In this document: positions 17,752 through 25,816 of the stretch, piece by piece
How the letters are laid out: each line of letters opens with the position of its first letter
How positions within the stretch are numbered: position 1 is the first letter of the stretch
Assembly (NCBI GenBank): GCA_015056565.1
Contig: SVGB01000001.1
Span: 62,001 to 126,000 of the forward strand
DNA from: Butyrivibrio sp.
GTDB taxonomy: Bacteria; Bacillota; Clostridia; Lachnospirales; Lachnospiraceae
Direction of reading: 5' to 3'
DNA: 64,000 nucleotides
The notes under the pieces: generated by a model
What the model was told of the DNA's origin: nothing
What the model saw: only the letters and a program-made list of their open reading frames with translations
Databases searched by the model: none
Position numbers and translations under genes: made by a program

Positions 17752-18687
17752 TTATAAACTAAGATTGATAAGGTTATTATTGGTTACCTTATTCATAAGT
17801 GACTGACCTCCGGCAAGGCCTGCAAGGCCTGATTTGGCTTTGAAGCACTTTTTGAAGGCATTTTCCCAATAGGTCTCATCGTATTTAAGATCTTTAAACT
17901 GCCTGTCCTGGGTAATCTCAAGGTGCATCTCTCCTCTTATAGGATTACCTTCCGGATTGAACATGGTAAACTTGTTGCCAACGTCAGTGATAGTGCCCCT
18001 GAATACCATGTTTGACCAGAAAAACACCACCTGCTGCGTAGCTGAAGATGAAAGCAGTGACATTATAGCGTCCATCCTTTTTCTGACACTATGGGTCAGT
18101 CCTCCGCTGGACCATGCACTAAGGCCTTTATTGACAAGTGAAGTCATATTGACATTGGCTGCCTCATTAAGTCCAAAGGCATTCATATTGTCACAATCAT
18201 CAAAGATAAGATCAAAGGAGAGCTTACTCTTTCCGGAGAAATTGTAGACCTTCAACTCATCGATGCTATCCTGGCCTCTCCTGGACTGGACCTTACCATT
18301 TACAGAGTAAAGCCTCATGGTTGCCGGATTATACTGCACTTTGAATTTAACAAAATCACCGTCAACAGTTCCTATCTTGTCAGGGCTGTTTGCTCCGGGC
18401 TTTAAGGCGTCGATCTGATCTGAGACCGCATTACTTATTCCGCTTGCAATTGATGACAGGCTCAGTTTTCCTTTTGTTTTATTCATAAGGGTCTTTTGCA
18501 GCTTGTTTAAATTATTGATCTCATCTGTAAAGCTCTTGCTGCCACTAAGATCCAAAAGTGTGGTGTCATTATTACCAGACAGATCGATCAGATAGATATA
18601 TAATAGTGCCTTTTCTCCGACATTCTCAGAAAACATGCCCTTTGCACTGCTTCCAAAGTTAGATCCAAGGCTTGATAATGCATCCAT
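17752..18687 (-). CDS. CIS hub/tube adaptor protein (Afp7/gp53-like), copy B
   Basis: At 311 residues this has the same plan as the neighbouring 299-residue protein: a strand block KVQYNPATMRLYS (about 125) and a C-terminal block VVFFWSNMVFRGTITDVGNKFTMFNPEGNPIRGEMHLEI. The N-terminal 100 residues are Ser/Gly/Leu-rich. Two tandem adaptor genes suggest a two-layer junction between tube and hub, or specialised alternatives. The start has an AGGAGGATGA site. The paralogy is clear at motif level; which one contacts the tube is not decidable from sequence. Confidence 0.8.
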   Translation of the reverse strand: MDALSSLGSNFGSSAKGMFSENVGEKALLYIYLIDLSGNNDTTLLDLSGSKSFTDEINNLNKLQKTLMNKTKGKLSLSSIASGISNAVSDQIDALKPGANSPDKIGTVDGDFVKFKVQYNPATMRLYSVNGKVQSRRGQDSIDELKVYNFSGKSKLSFDLIFDDCDNMNAFGLNEAANVNMTSLVNKGLSAWSSGGLTHSVRKRMDAIMSLLSSSATQQVVFFWSNMVFRGTITDVGNKFTMFNPEGNPIRGEMHLEITQDRQFKDLKYDETYWENAFKKCFKAKSGLAGLAGGQSLMNKVTNNNLINLSL

Positions 18688-18714
18688 ATATCATCCTCCT
18701 TTCTCAAACGAAGG

Positions 18715-20607
18715 CTAATAGCCACGTCTCATCTTTTCATTCTTCATCTGCCTCTCAAGTTTATTGATAACCTGATTGCTTATTGTAGTCATATGGCTCT
18801 TTAAGCCGTTTTCTACAAGAGTCTGTACATCTCTTGCTGTTAAATGATTGACCTCTGTCTCACCAGTCACTACAGATGTTTTGTTAGTAACATGATTTTC
18901 TTCTATTATCTGGGTCTCAACATCTTTTTTGATATTCTTTTTGATGTTGCTCTCCATGGTGTTTAGCTGCTCTGTAATATCCTCAGCTGTCAGGGTTTCA
19001 TTGAGTCTGTGAACTGTTTCAACGGGCATTCTCCTTGCCCTTTCATCCAGCTGTTTTATCTGCTCTTCTTCCCTTGCTGCCCGGATCTGTCTAAGACTTT
19101 CTATGGCGCTATCTTCCATAGCTTCAGGAGCTTGTACAACTACTGTCTCTGTCCTTGGATTCTCCACATCGTTAATGTCATAGATGAGTTCTCCCACATC
19201 AGCTCTTCTGACAAAGTTGTTCACAACACTGCTGTCACCTTCATAGTACTGTTCAAGAAGCTGATATACTTCCATGGACTGGTCAGGTATGATGTTTCGA
19301 AGTTCAGTAAGAACTTCTCTTCTTCTTTTGTCACGCCTTTGAGCTCTCTCTTCAAGCTTTTCCATGAGTTTTTGTGGTTCCGTAAGAGCAAGGACTGCAT
19401 CCCTTCTGGTCTGCTTAAGTCCCTCTTCTGGTTTTTGAGGCTCCTGCCTGCTTTTGAGTTCCTCAACAACCTGCATGTATTCAATACGCCTTTGCTCATT
19501 CTGGACATTGATGGCATTTACTGTCTCTGTAAGCCTTTGGATCTCCTCCTGGCTCATCTCGCCCTCAGTCCTGGTTTCAAGAAGCTCTATCTCACTGGAA
19601 GTAAGCCTGTTGTTTTCTGTGTAGTAGTTTTCGCTTTCAATATTCTCTGTGAAATAGTTCTCTGTGCTTCCACCAACAAGCCTTAAGAAGGTCTTGTCTG
19701 AGGATTTAAAGAACGTATCCTCAAACCTGTAAAATGTCTGATTGTTGGTGTAGAACCTGTCAAATCCCGTATGGTAAATATTCTTTACCATATCCATAAG
19801 GACTGCTGCGGTGATCTCATTCTTAACAGATCCTCCAAGGTTCTCCTCGTTCTCTATGGTCTCCTCATAAGTATTCTCATTGAGGAACACCAGGTTCTCA
19901 GTTCCAACTCCTGCCCTTTCCCTAAGCACTGACAGAAGTATATGCTGGGCTGTATAACTCTGATCAGCAATTGAATACTCGCTTGCATCGATGTTGTTGT
20001 TCTCAACTGTCCTGTTAAAGTTAGAAACTATCTGGTAAATAGCTCCTGTATTTAACCTGTCCAGCACTTTATTGTAGAGGTAATTCTCTCTCTGGGTCTC
20101 AGTAGTCTTTTCTGTAGAGCTGACCAGCTCTCTTTCCCTGGTCTCTACCTCCTCAATAAGCTCTCTCAGCTCACCGCCTCTCTCGAGGTACAGATTGATA
20201 AGTGTATTAGTATTCTTGGTTTCCTCTGCTATCTGATAGAAGGCCTTCATAAACCTTCTGTCATCCTTAACACCAAGCTTGTACAACGCGTCTGTTATAA
20301 AAACCCTGTCCTGATAGGTAAGATTCACATCTGCACTTGCCACAATCCTATTCAGCACATTATTGAGAATATCCACCTTATTAAGATTGGTCTCATTCCT
20401 CTCACTGTACTGAAGTATACTTGTCATCCCCTCCCCTTCCTGAACATATATCTCAGGTGGAGTAGACGCTATATGCAGCAGATCCTCCTCATCAATCCTG
20501 TTCTCCATAAGACTGTAATTCCCTATAATCCTATGATAGAACGCCTCAGGATCTCTAATGTATGTACTTTTCGCTTTCACCTCTATAGGTGCCGAAATCG
20601 TTAACAT
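18715..20607 (-). CDS. Coiled-coil protein, tape-measure candidate
   Basis: The 630-residue product is highly charged (Glu, Arg, Asn, Thr), with no signal peptide or clear membrane segment. It has predicted helix throughout, with long heptad-like stretches around 340-430 and 510-630. I do not recognise a named family. In eCIS loci a helical tape-measure protein sets tube length. No other obvious candidate exists here, and this gene lies between the tube-family and adaptor genes, so tape measure is my best guess. It might instead be a baseplate or scaffolding coiled coil. The start at 20607 follows AAGGA. Confidence 0.55.
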   Translation of the reverse strand: MLTISAPIEVKAKSTYIRDPEAFYHRIIGNYSLMENRIDEEDLLHIASTPPEIYVQEGEGMTSILQYSERNETNLNKVDILNNVLNRIVASADVNLTYQDRVFITDALYKLGVKDDRRFMKAFYQIAEETKNTNTLINLYLERGGELRELIEEVETRERELVSSTEKTTETQRENYLYNKVLDRLNTGAIYQIVSNFNRTVENNNIDASEYSIADQSYTAQHILLSVLRERAGVGTENLVFLNENTYEETIENEENLGGSVKNEITAAVLMDMVKNIYHTGFDRFYTNNQTFYRFEDTFFKSSDKTFLRLVGGSTENYFTENIESENYYTENNRLTSSEIELLETRTEGEMSQEEIQRLTETVNAINVQNEQRRIEYMQVVEELKSRQEPQKPEEGLKQTRRDAVLALTEPQKLMEKLEERAQRRDKRRREVLTELRNIIPDQSMEVYQLLEQYYEGDSSVVNNFVRRADVGELIYDINDVENPRTETVVVQAPEAMEDSAIESLRQIRAAREEEQIKQLDERARRMPVETVHRLNETLTAEDITEQLNTMESNIKKNIKKDVETQIIEENHVTNKTSVVTGETEVNHLTARDVQTLVENGLKSHMTTISNQVINKLERQMKNEKMRRGY

Positions 20608-20632
20608 TTAATATCTATCCTTAACTAAATAT

Positions 20633-22510
20633 TTATTTCTTAAGGTTCTCCGCCATAAGTGCTCTGCGGGTCGGTGGCCAAGTGACAGGTGTCTGCAGTG
20701 GTTTGTTGGTGGGTGATGGCACTGCATACTTGGGCTTTGCACCGTCTGCCTTGATGGAGTATGGATCCCTGGCCTCGGGCTTTTCGCCGTCCTTAGGGGA
20801 TGTTGCTGCAAATTGGGCCTTGCTTCCATCGGATATCTTGTATGGCCCTCTTGCCTCTGGCTTTTCACTGTCCTTGGGGGACTTGGTTGCATACTTGGCT
20901 GCCGATCCGTCTCCTATCTTGTATGGCTGTTTTGCCTCGGCCTTCTGACCATCCTTAGGAGATCTGGCTGCGTACTTAGGTGCACTTCCATCAGAGATCT
21001 TGTATGGTGCGCGAGCCTCTGGCTTATCGTGGCTTGTGGAAGCTTCCTGGGCGTATCTTGCAGTAGATCCGTCTTCTCCTATGGAGTAAGCAGGTCCTGC
21101 CTCTGGTCTGGCCATGGAATTTTTCGCCTCATTGGCGTACCTGGATACATTTCTATCCTTGGCTATGTTGTAAGCACCCTTGTTTACGTCTGAATTGTCT
21201 TTTCTTACTGTATGTCCCTTCTCCTGTTTGTAGATTGGAGATGCAGCATTCTTGTCAATTGAGCTTACCTGGGCTCTCTTATTCTTGCTCTTGTCTTTAC
21301 TGATATTGTAGGCTCCTGCATTAAACTGTCCGGAGTCTTTTCTCTTTACGACCTTGTTGCCGTCTTTCTTGGTAACGGAATAGGTATTTCCAGCCTTGTC
21401 CGGAGCGGCCTGTGCTGCCCATGCAACCTTGGTATCCTTGGCTCCTGTCCACTCAGGCTTATTATTCTCAGCGTGATCTATTCTCTTAACATTGCCCTTT
21501 GCATCCTTGTCATAGATCTTTTCACCGGTGTTCATATCCACAGGGCTCTGCTGCGCATACTTGGGCTTGCTGCCATCATCTGCAAAACTGTAGGCAGGTC
21601 TGTTAAAGTCTGATGAATCTTTTCTGACAAGTGTCTGCTTACCATCAACTGTTCCCTGTTCGTAAGTCTCTCCAAGTTTATCGGGCCCAGCTTTTTTAGG
21701 ACGCTTACTGTTTTTAGGATCTCCATCCCATGCAGCACTTCGAAAAGGATATGCTGCATCGTCCTTCATCCTCATCTGGGTCACATTGTCTTCATTGACC
21801 CATTCATACCAGTAAGTACCTGAATCTTCCTTGTCATTAGGGCTTGTGGCCGCATACTTGGTTAAGGCGCCAGGTCCGCTTGTCTTGTAGAGACTTGGAT
21901 CCTTTTTAGGATTCCATTCTTCAGCCTCGGAACCTGCCTGGAACGGATTGGTGAGCACAACGAGTTCTCTGTAGGCAATGGTTGTTGTCTCTGTCAAGAG
22001 ACCGGACTTTTCAGCATCCAGCCCTCCATACTCTTTACTCATTACAGTACATCCGGTAAAAGTATAAACTCTTGCAGGCCACTCAGGTGCAGACTGAGTG
22101 AGACCTGACCTGGCTTTATGCCTGTATACATAAAGGACAAGAGGCAATAAAAGTTCTGTTCCATTGGCCAGAGGGTCCAGAAACCTCTCTGTTCCAACGT
22201 ATCTCTCAATCTGAAAGGTAAAAGGTTTTGAAATAGGCTTACGCTTTAAATGAACGTAGTCATTAAGACCACCTTCTCTGATATACTCAAATTCATTTTC
22301 CTTGGTAAAAGCTCTTACAGATTTTATGGGCAGAAAATACACACCTTCAACCTCAAGTACGAAGTTAAAAGCTGTTATGGGATTATTGATGGCATCAAAA
22401 TCTGTATTACCAAGGACCGAAGCCTCAAAAGCACTACCGCTAAAAGCGCCGTCTTCTGTGGTCTTTATGGTGGTTTTACCATCTTCAACTGATATGTAAC
22501 TTCTTGGCAT
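20633..22510 (-). CDS. gp19-like tube protein fused to a long repeat tail
   Basis: Residues about 30-195 match the gp19/phage tail tube family used for CIS inner tubes: NPITAFNFVLEVEGV near the start, HLKRKPISKPFTFQIERY, and GLLTETTTIAYRELVV at the end. This is followed by some 430 residues of low-complexity, hydrophilic repeats rich in Lys, Asp, Ser, Pro and Ala, each built on a motif like SDGSxxKYAxxSPKD. Tube proteins of this family are normally 150-200 residues. The extension is therefore unusual: it could hang inside the lumen, coat the tube, or act as a cargo adaptor. The main tube gene is at 23175-23675. AT the gene end a Lys-rich stretch follows. Confidence 0.8.
   Translation of the reverse strand: MPRSYISVEDGKTTIKTTEDGAFSGSAFEASVLGNTDFDAINNPITAFNFVLEVEGVYFLPIKSVRAFTKENEFEYIREGGLNDYVHLKRKPISKPFTFQIERYVGTERFLDPLANGTELLLPLVLYVYRHKARSGLTQSAPEWPARVYTFTGCTVMSKEYGGLDAEKSGLLTETTTIAYRELVVLTNPFQAGSEAEEWNPKKDPSLYKTSGPGALTKYAATSPNDKEDSGTYWYEWVNEDNVTQMRMKDDAAYPFRSAAWDGDPKNSKRPKKAGPDKLGETYEQGTVDGKQTLVRKDSSDFNRPAYSFADDGSKPKYAQQSPVDMNTGEKIYDKDAKGNVKRIDHAENNKPEWTGAKDTKVAWAAQAAPDKAGNTYSVTKKDGNKVVKRKDSGQFNAGAYNISKDKSKNKRAQVSSIDKNAASPIYKQEKGHTVRKDNSDVNKGAYNIAKDRNVSRYANEAKNSMARPEAGPAYSIGEDGSTARYAQEASTSHDKPEARAPYKISDGSAPKYAARSPKDGQKAEAKQPYKIGDGSAAKYATKSPKDSEKPEARGPYKISDGSKAQFAATSPKDGEKPEARDPYSIKADGAKPKYAVPSPTNKPLQTPVTWPPTRRALMAENLKK
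20705..21106 (-). repeat. In-gene tandem repeats, about 81 bp period
   Basis: Within the extended tube protein, residues about 469-602 consist of five copies of a 25-28-residue unit with core PYKISDGSxxKYAxxSPKD and a PEAR-type link. The last four are the most alike, with an 81-bp period. More diverged copies run upstream to about 21868. The repeats are conserved in protein frame, so they are coding repeats rather than an intergenic array. Confidence 0.85.
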
Positions 22511-22522
22511 GTGTCTTCCTCT

Positions 22523-22720
22523 TTACCTGGTTGGTTTCAGGTCAAAAATACTCTTTTCTTTTTCCTTCTTAGAGGGATTAAGGCTCTTGTTGATACTGCT
22601 GATCTCGCTGCACCATCTTCTTCTCTCAGCGTGGGGAAGCCCCATTACCTGGTCCTCACCCCAGTGGAAGTAATAGGAGATAAAAGACATTTCCCTGTAG
22701 AGATCATCTTTTGGGTACAG
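22523..22720 (-). CDS. Small eCIS protein (DUF6760-like), apparent CTG start
   Basis: The minus-strand frame encodes 65 residues with YPKDDLYREMSFISYYFHW and LPHAERRRWCSEISSIN. This closely resembles the small YREVAYIAYHFHW..LPHRERRRWV proteins found beside tube genes in many eCIS loci. The frame opens after a TGA and has no ATG, GTG or TTG before the conserved region. A perfect AGGAGG lies 7 bases before a CTG at 22720-22718, so CTG is the probable start. The only ATG is at residue 11 and has no usable ribosome site. It starts just after the stop of the preceding gene, implying coupled translation. Its role is probably tube or baseplate assembly. Confidence 0.85.
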   Translation of the reverse strand: MYPKDDLYREMSFISYYFHWGEDQVMGLPHAERRRWCSEISSINKSLNPSKKEKEKSIFDLKPTR

Positions 22721-22722
22721 CC

Positions 22723-23085
22723 TTAGCCCTCCTGTGTAAAATTTAGTGGCACCTCAAAGGTCTTGCCACAATCAGGACATACGCAGGTCATTGTTGGGGG
22801 CTCAACGTCGTTGATTCTCTGATACATGTCCTGCAGATACGCCAAATCGGCAGTAAAGAGCTTTTCTATTGTGGTGGCTGTTACTGCATCCAACCCTTCA
22901 AGCTCTGTCACTACCTTACTAAGGATCACTATTGTGAGATATGAGGGATTGGCAAGTACTCTTGGATCCCTTGTTGCTGATATTTCATCACCGGCTGTTG
23001 CTAGTCTCATTCTTCCGTGTTTGTGCACCTCCCCCGATGCATCAATATACCCCTTTGGAAGAGTAAAATCATAAATAGTCTCCAT
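22723..23085 (-). CDS. eCIS tail-assembly-type protein with C-terminal zinc-ribbon pair
   Basis: The 120-residue protein begins FTLPKGYIDASGEVHKHGRMRLATAGDEI, followed by DPRVLANPSYLTIVILSKVV and FTADLAYLQDMYQRIN. This set recurs in the small protein encoded next to the tube in eCIS loci. The C-terminus has a CVCPDC motif, half of a possible zinc site or a dimerising pair. It lies between the tube gene and the CTG-start gene, the usual order tube, this protein, DUF6760-like. It is probably an assembly chaperone rather than a structural part; this is by analogy with phage tail assembly proteins. Confidence 0.8.
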   Translation of the reverse strand: METIYDFTLPKGYIDASGEVHKHGRMRLATAGDEISATRDPRVLANPSYLTIVILSKVVTELEGLDAVTATTIEKLFTADLAYLQDMYQRINDVEPPTMTCVCPDCGKTFEVPLNFTQEG

Positions 23086-23111
23086 ACTTTCCTCCTTAAA
23101 CCTTTTTACGA

Positions 23112-23163
23112 TTTATTTGCTTTATAGGGCACAGGACTTTTTGTCCTGCGCCCGAAAAGCAAA
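23112..23163 (-). terminator. Hairpin after the tube gene (attenuator or mRNA stabiliser)
   Basis: A strong stem, GGGCGCAGGAC with GTCCTGTGCCC around an AAAAA loop, is extended by ATTTGCTTT/AAAGCAAAT arms. It follows the tube stop within about 12 bases and precedes the next gene's AGGAGG. There is no T-run after it, so full termination is unlikely. A partial block or 3' protection of the abundant sheath-tube mRNA fits better. Confidence 0.7.
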
Positions 23164-23174
23164 TACTTCTACTT

Positions 23175-23675
23175 TTAGTTAGGGATTACCAGTTCTTCGT
23201 ATGCAATCTCAACTGTCTCGATCGCTACATCAGAGTTCTTAGCATCAAGATCAGGAGCCTGATACTTAGTAACCCAAGCATTGGTAAGTGTCCACTGTCT
23301 TGCACCAACGTTTGCTGTAAGAGCTGCTGTAGGTGCACCTGAGTTGATATCAACCAGTTCGATGGTCACATTTGAACGAGGAATCTGTCCACGCATCTCG
23401 CTGACACACTCCATGCACCATGTCTTGAATGCACTGTCAACGATGTAGCCCATCTTAAGTGTAACATTTCCATGCTTTACAAGTCCTGGGATCTTAACAG
23501 GTGCAAGTGAACCTGAATTACCCTGACGGAACTCTATAACATCAACTGTTGCCTCGATTCCTGTTACCTCAGAAAAAGCTGCAACTCCCGAAACCTGATC
23601 TACGGTCACGAGGAAGTTCATTTTGGTTAATGGATAGGCAGAACCTTTACCATTATCATATGCTCCAGTAGCCAT
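23175..23675 (-). CDS. CIS inner tube protein (gp19/Hcp-like)
   Basis: The 166-residue protein is the usual size for the main tube subunit. Its motifs fit the family: MNFLVTVDQVSGVAAFSEVTGIEATVDVIEFRQG at the N-terminus, LKMGYIVDSAFKTWCMECV in the middle, and VAIETVEIAYEELVI at the end. Stacked hexamers should form the tube expelled on sheath contraction. It follows the sheath gene by 23 bases, and a strong hairpin lies downstream, both consistent with high expression relative to the rest. The longer relative at 20633-22510 is probably a specialised tube or tube-end protein. Confidence 0.93.
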   Translation of the reverse strand: MATGAYDNGKGSAYPLTKMNFLVTVDQVSGVAAFSEVTGIEATVDVIEFRQGNSGSLAPVKIPGLVKHGNVTLKMGYIVDSAFKTWCMECVSEMRGQIPRSNVTIELVDINSGAPTAALTANVGARQWTLTNAWVTKYQAPDLDAKNSDVAIETVEIAYEELVIPN

Positions 23676-23698
23676 ATTCTATGACTCCTTTCTATTTT

Positions 23699-25402
23699 TT
23701 ATTCTTCTCCGCCTTCGCCGCCTGCTTCAGATGTATGCTGTGTTACTCTGAAGATTACAAACTCTGCAGGACGAGATGGAGCTATACCAATGTTGCAGAT
23801 AAGTCTTCCGTTCATGATGTCGTCTCTTGTCATTGTGGAAGGTCCGATCTCTACGAAGTAGCTGTCAGCAGCTGAATCGCCTGCCAGCATTCCGTTTCTC
23901 CAAAGTCCATCGAGGAAGTTGGAGATTGTGAGATTAACTCTCTGCCAGAGGGTAGGATCATTAGGCTCAAATACAACCCAGTTGGTATTAGCCTTGATGC
24001 TCTCCTCAACGAAGATAAAGAGTCTTCGAACGTTAACATACTTAAATGCACTGTTGCTGGAAGCTGTTCTTGCGCCCCAGATACGGATTCCCTGTCCGGG
24101 AAGTGCTCTGATAAGGTTGATTCCCTCTGGATTAAGGATATCCTGCTCATCCTTGGTATAGTTAACTGAAAGGCCAGTACAGAATACAACCTCGTTAGCT
24201 GGTGCCTTATGAACACCGCGGTCGATATCTGTTCTTGAATAAACGCCCATTACTGCACCTGAAGGTGGAATGTAATCAGACTTGTTGGAGGATCTGTCAA
24301 ATACCTGGATCCATGGATGATACATTGCACAGTATGTGGAATCTACCATCTGTCTGTAGCCAATAAGATCTGCTGTCTTGTACATCTCTTTTGGCATATC
24401 CAGAACTGCAAAGCGGCTGCGAAGTCTCTCGCAGTGTCCAACAAGAGCTACTACAACCTCTGGCATTGTGATACCAGGAATAGCCAGCATGCTGACTGTG
24501 TTGTTCTCTACGAATGCCTGAAGTCCTGTTCTCTTGCCAGGGCCGTTGTCCTCACCAATGTAAGTTGAAGGATCGATCTTGGATACAGAACCGTCTGTAC
24601 CGCCCTCAAGGAAGAATACTCCGTCTGTAACGTCATCACCAAGGATGTCAGCTACAGGGTTTCCAGGAGTCTTCTGATTAGATACCTCAACCTTGATGAT
24701 ATCTGAACCAGCAAGTCTTGATCCTATGTACTTAGGTGACTGTGTGTTAACAGAGAGCTCTGAGTAGTTCTCAACATCGTCGCCGTAGCGAACTGTCATG
24801 TCGATTGATACCAGGTACAAAAGAGACTTTGGAATGATATCAGCATCTACTGCTGCATCTGGGATGTCATCCTCGAAAGTAACTTCTCTGTCGAATATTG
24901 TTTTGATTCTGGTAAAGGTTCCTTCAAACTCTACAAGATCGCCTTCTCTGAAGCCCTCAAGAGTCTTAGCCTTAAATCCAGCATCTGTCTTTTCAACAAG
25001 CTGGAGTTTACGCTTTTTGTTGGTTGAGAGCATAACCTGGATCTTGTTGCCCCATGTTCCTGGGCTGGTTGCTGTTACGTTTAAGATACCTTTTTTGGCT
25101 GAAGCAGGCTTTGCATCTCTTGGAGCAACACGCATTACATAACATCTTGTTCCGCCATTATCAAAGAACTGCTCTACGCTGTTTGCAAGGAATCTGTACT
25201 CGCCGTAGCCAAACTCGGAAAGGAATCCGCCAAACTGCTGTTTGAAGCTCCTCATGCTGGTTACGAGAAGTGGGGCACCCTCTAAAGGTCCTTTCTCTGC
25301 CAGTCCGATAAAGCCCGCTGTACTTGTACCTACGCCTTCGATACTCCGTGGAGAGTTATCATATTCTTCAACGTATACGCCTGGTGATAAATACTCTGCC
25401 AT
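23699..25402 (-). CDS. Contractile sheath protein
   Basis: At 567 residues this is a single full-length sheath subunit. It opens with YLSPGVYVEEYDNSPRSIEGVGTSTAGFIG, the signature of phage-type sheaths. It closes with the conserved domain VNVRRLFIFVEESIKANTNWVVFEPNDPTLWQRV and a C-terminal strand RPAEFVIFRVTQ. The hinge region GIRIWGARTAS is also typical. Only one sheath gene is present, whereas Afp and PVC have three. Contraction would drive the tube through the target membrane. The protein is an Afp2/3/4 equivalent. Confidence 0.95.
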   Translation of the reverse strand: MAEYLSPGVYVEEYDNSPRSIEGVGTSTAGFIGLAEKGPLEGAPLLVTSMRSFKQQFGGFLSEFGYGEYRFLANSVEQFFDNGGTRCYVMRVAPRDAKPASAKKGILNVTATSPGTWGNKIQVMLSTNKKRKLQLVEKTDAGFKAKTLEGFREGDLVEFEGTFTRIKTIFDREVTFEDDIPDAAVDADIIPKSLLYLVSIDMTVRYGDDVENYSELSVNTQSPKYIGSRLAGSDIIKVEVSNQKTPGNPVADILGDDVTDGVFFLEGGTDGSVSKIDPSTYIGEDNGPGKRTGLQAFVENNTVSMLAIPGITMPEVVVALVGHCERLRSRFAVLDMPKEMYKTADLIGYRQMVDSTYCAMYHPWIQVFDRSSNKSDYIPPSGAVMGVYSRTDIDRGVHKAPANEVVFCTGLSVNYTKDEQDILNPEGINLIRALPGQGIRIWGARTASSNSAFKYVNVRRLFIFVEESIKANTNWVVFEPNDPTLWQRVNLTISNFLDGLWRNGMLAGDSAADSYFVEIGPSTMTRDDIMNGRLICNIGIAPSRPAEFVIFRVTQHTSEAGGEGGEE

Positions 25403-25426
25403 ATACTTTACCTCTTTTCTTTTGTT

Positions 25427-25816
25427 TTACTGTGCTGTTGCCTTGACCTGTCCTGGATTGGTGATTGAAATCTGACCTGCATAAGCACATACCAGCTTAG
25501 CGTCATTGGTAAGGCACGGTTTCCCGCCAATCAGTACCTTGGGTTTAGTTGGGATCCATGTACCTGCCGGAGCTGGTATACAGGGCTGGGGAGTTAATAC
25601 TCCAAGAGCCGCTGCTGTAGCTGCTGCAACCTGTGGGTTAGCAAGTGATGTGCACATCCCAAAGGGTCCTACACATGCCATGGGCTGACTGTCCTGAATG
25701 GTTGCACAGGGTTTTCCGCTGGCTAACACCTTCTGGTTACTGGTAACCTTTATAGGTCCAGGAGCCGTTCCCATGGTGCACATTGCCGTGCCTGTTGCTA
25801 CTACCAGATTACTCAT
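25427..25816 (-). CDS. PAAR-like tip protein (DUF4280 type)
   Basis: The 129-residue protein has evenly spaced Cys and Gly/Pro motifs: TAMCTMGTAPGPI, GKPCATIQD, FGMCTSLANP, GGKPCLTND. These match the PAAR-like DUF4280 family found at spike tips of eCIS and T6SS. The many Cys and a few Asp could bind a metal at the tip. It probably sits on the gp5-like spike and may carry cargo. The gene overlaps the preceding one by eight bases and precedes the sheath gene by 24. There is no toxin extension. Confidence 0.85.
   Translation of the reverse strand: MSNLVVATGTAMCTMGTAPGPIKVTSNQKVLASGKPCATIQDSQPMACVGPFGMCTSLANPQVAAATAAALGVLTPQPCIPAPAGTWIPTKPKVLIGGKPCLTNDAKLVCAYAGQISITNPGQVKATAQ

Noticed and set aside
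19009..19686. Plus-strand 225-codon Phe/Leu/Cys-rich frame
   Set aside because: It is the antisense shadow of the Glu/Arg-rich coiled-coil gene; its composition is what the opposite strand of such a gene would give.
20633..21868. CRISPR array, suggested by regular repeats
   Set aside because: The repeats are in-frame coding repeats of one protein with an approximately 81-bp period and no unique spacers.
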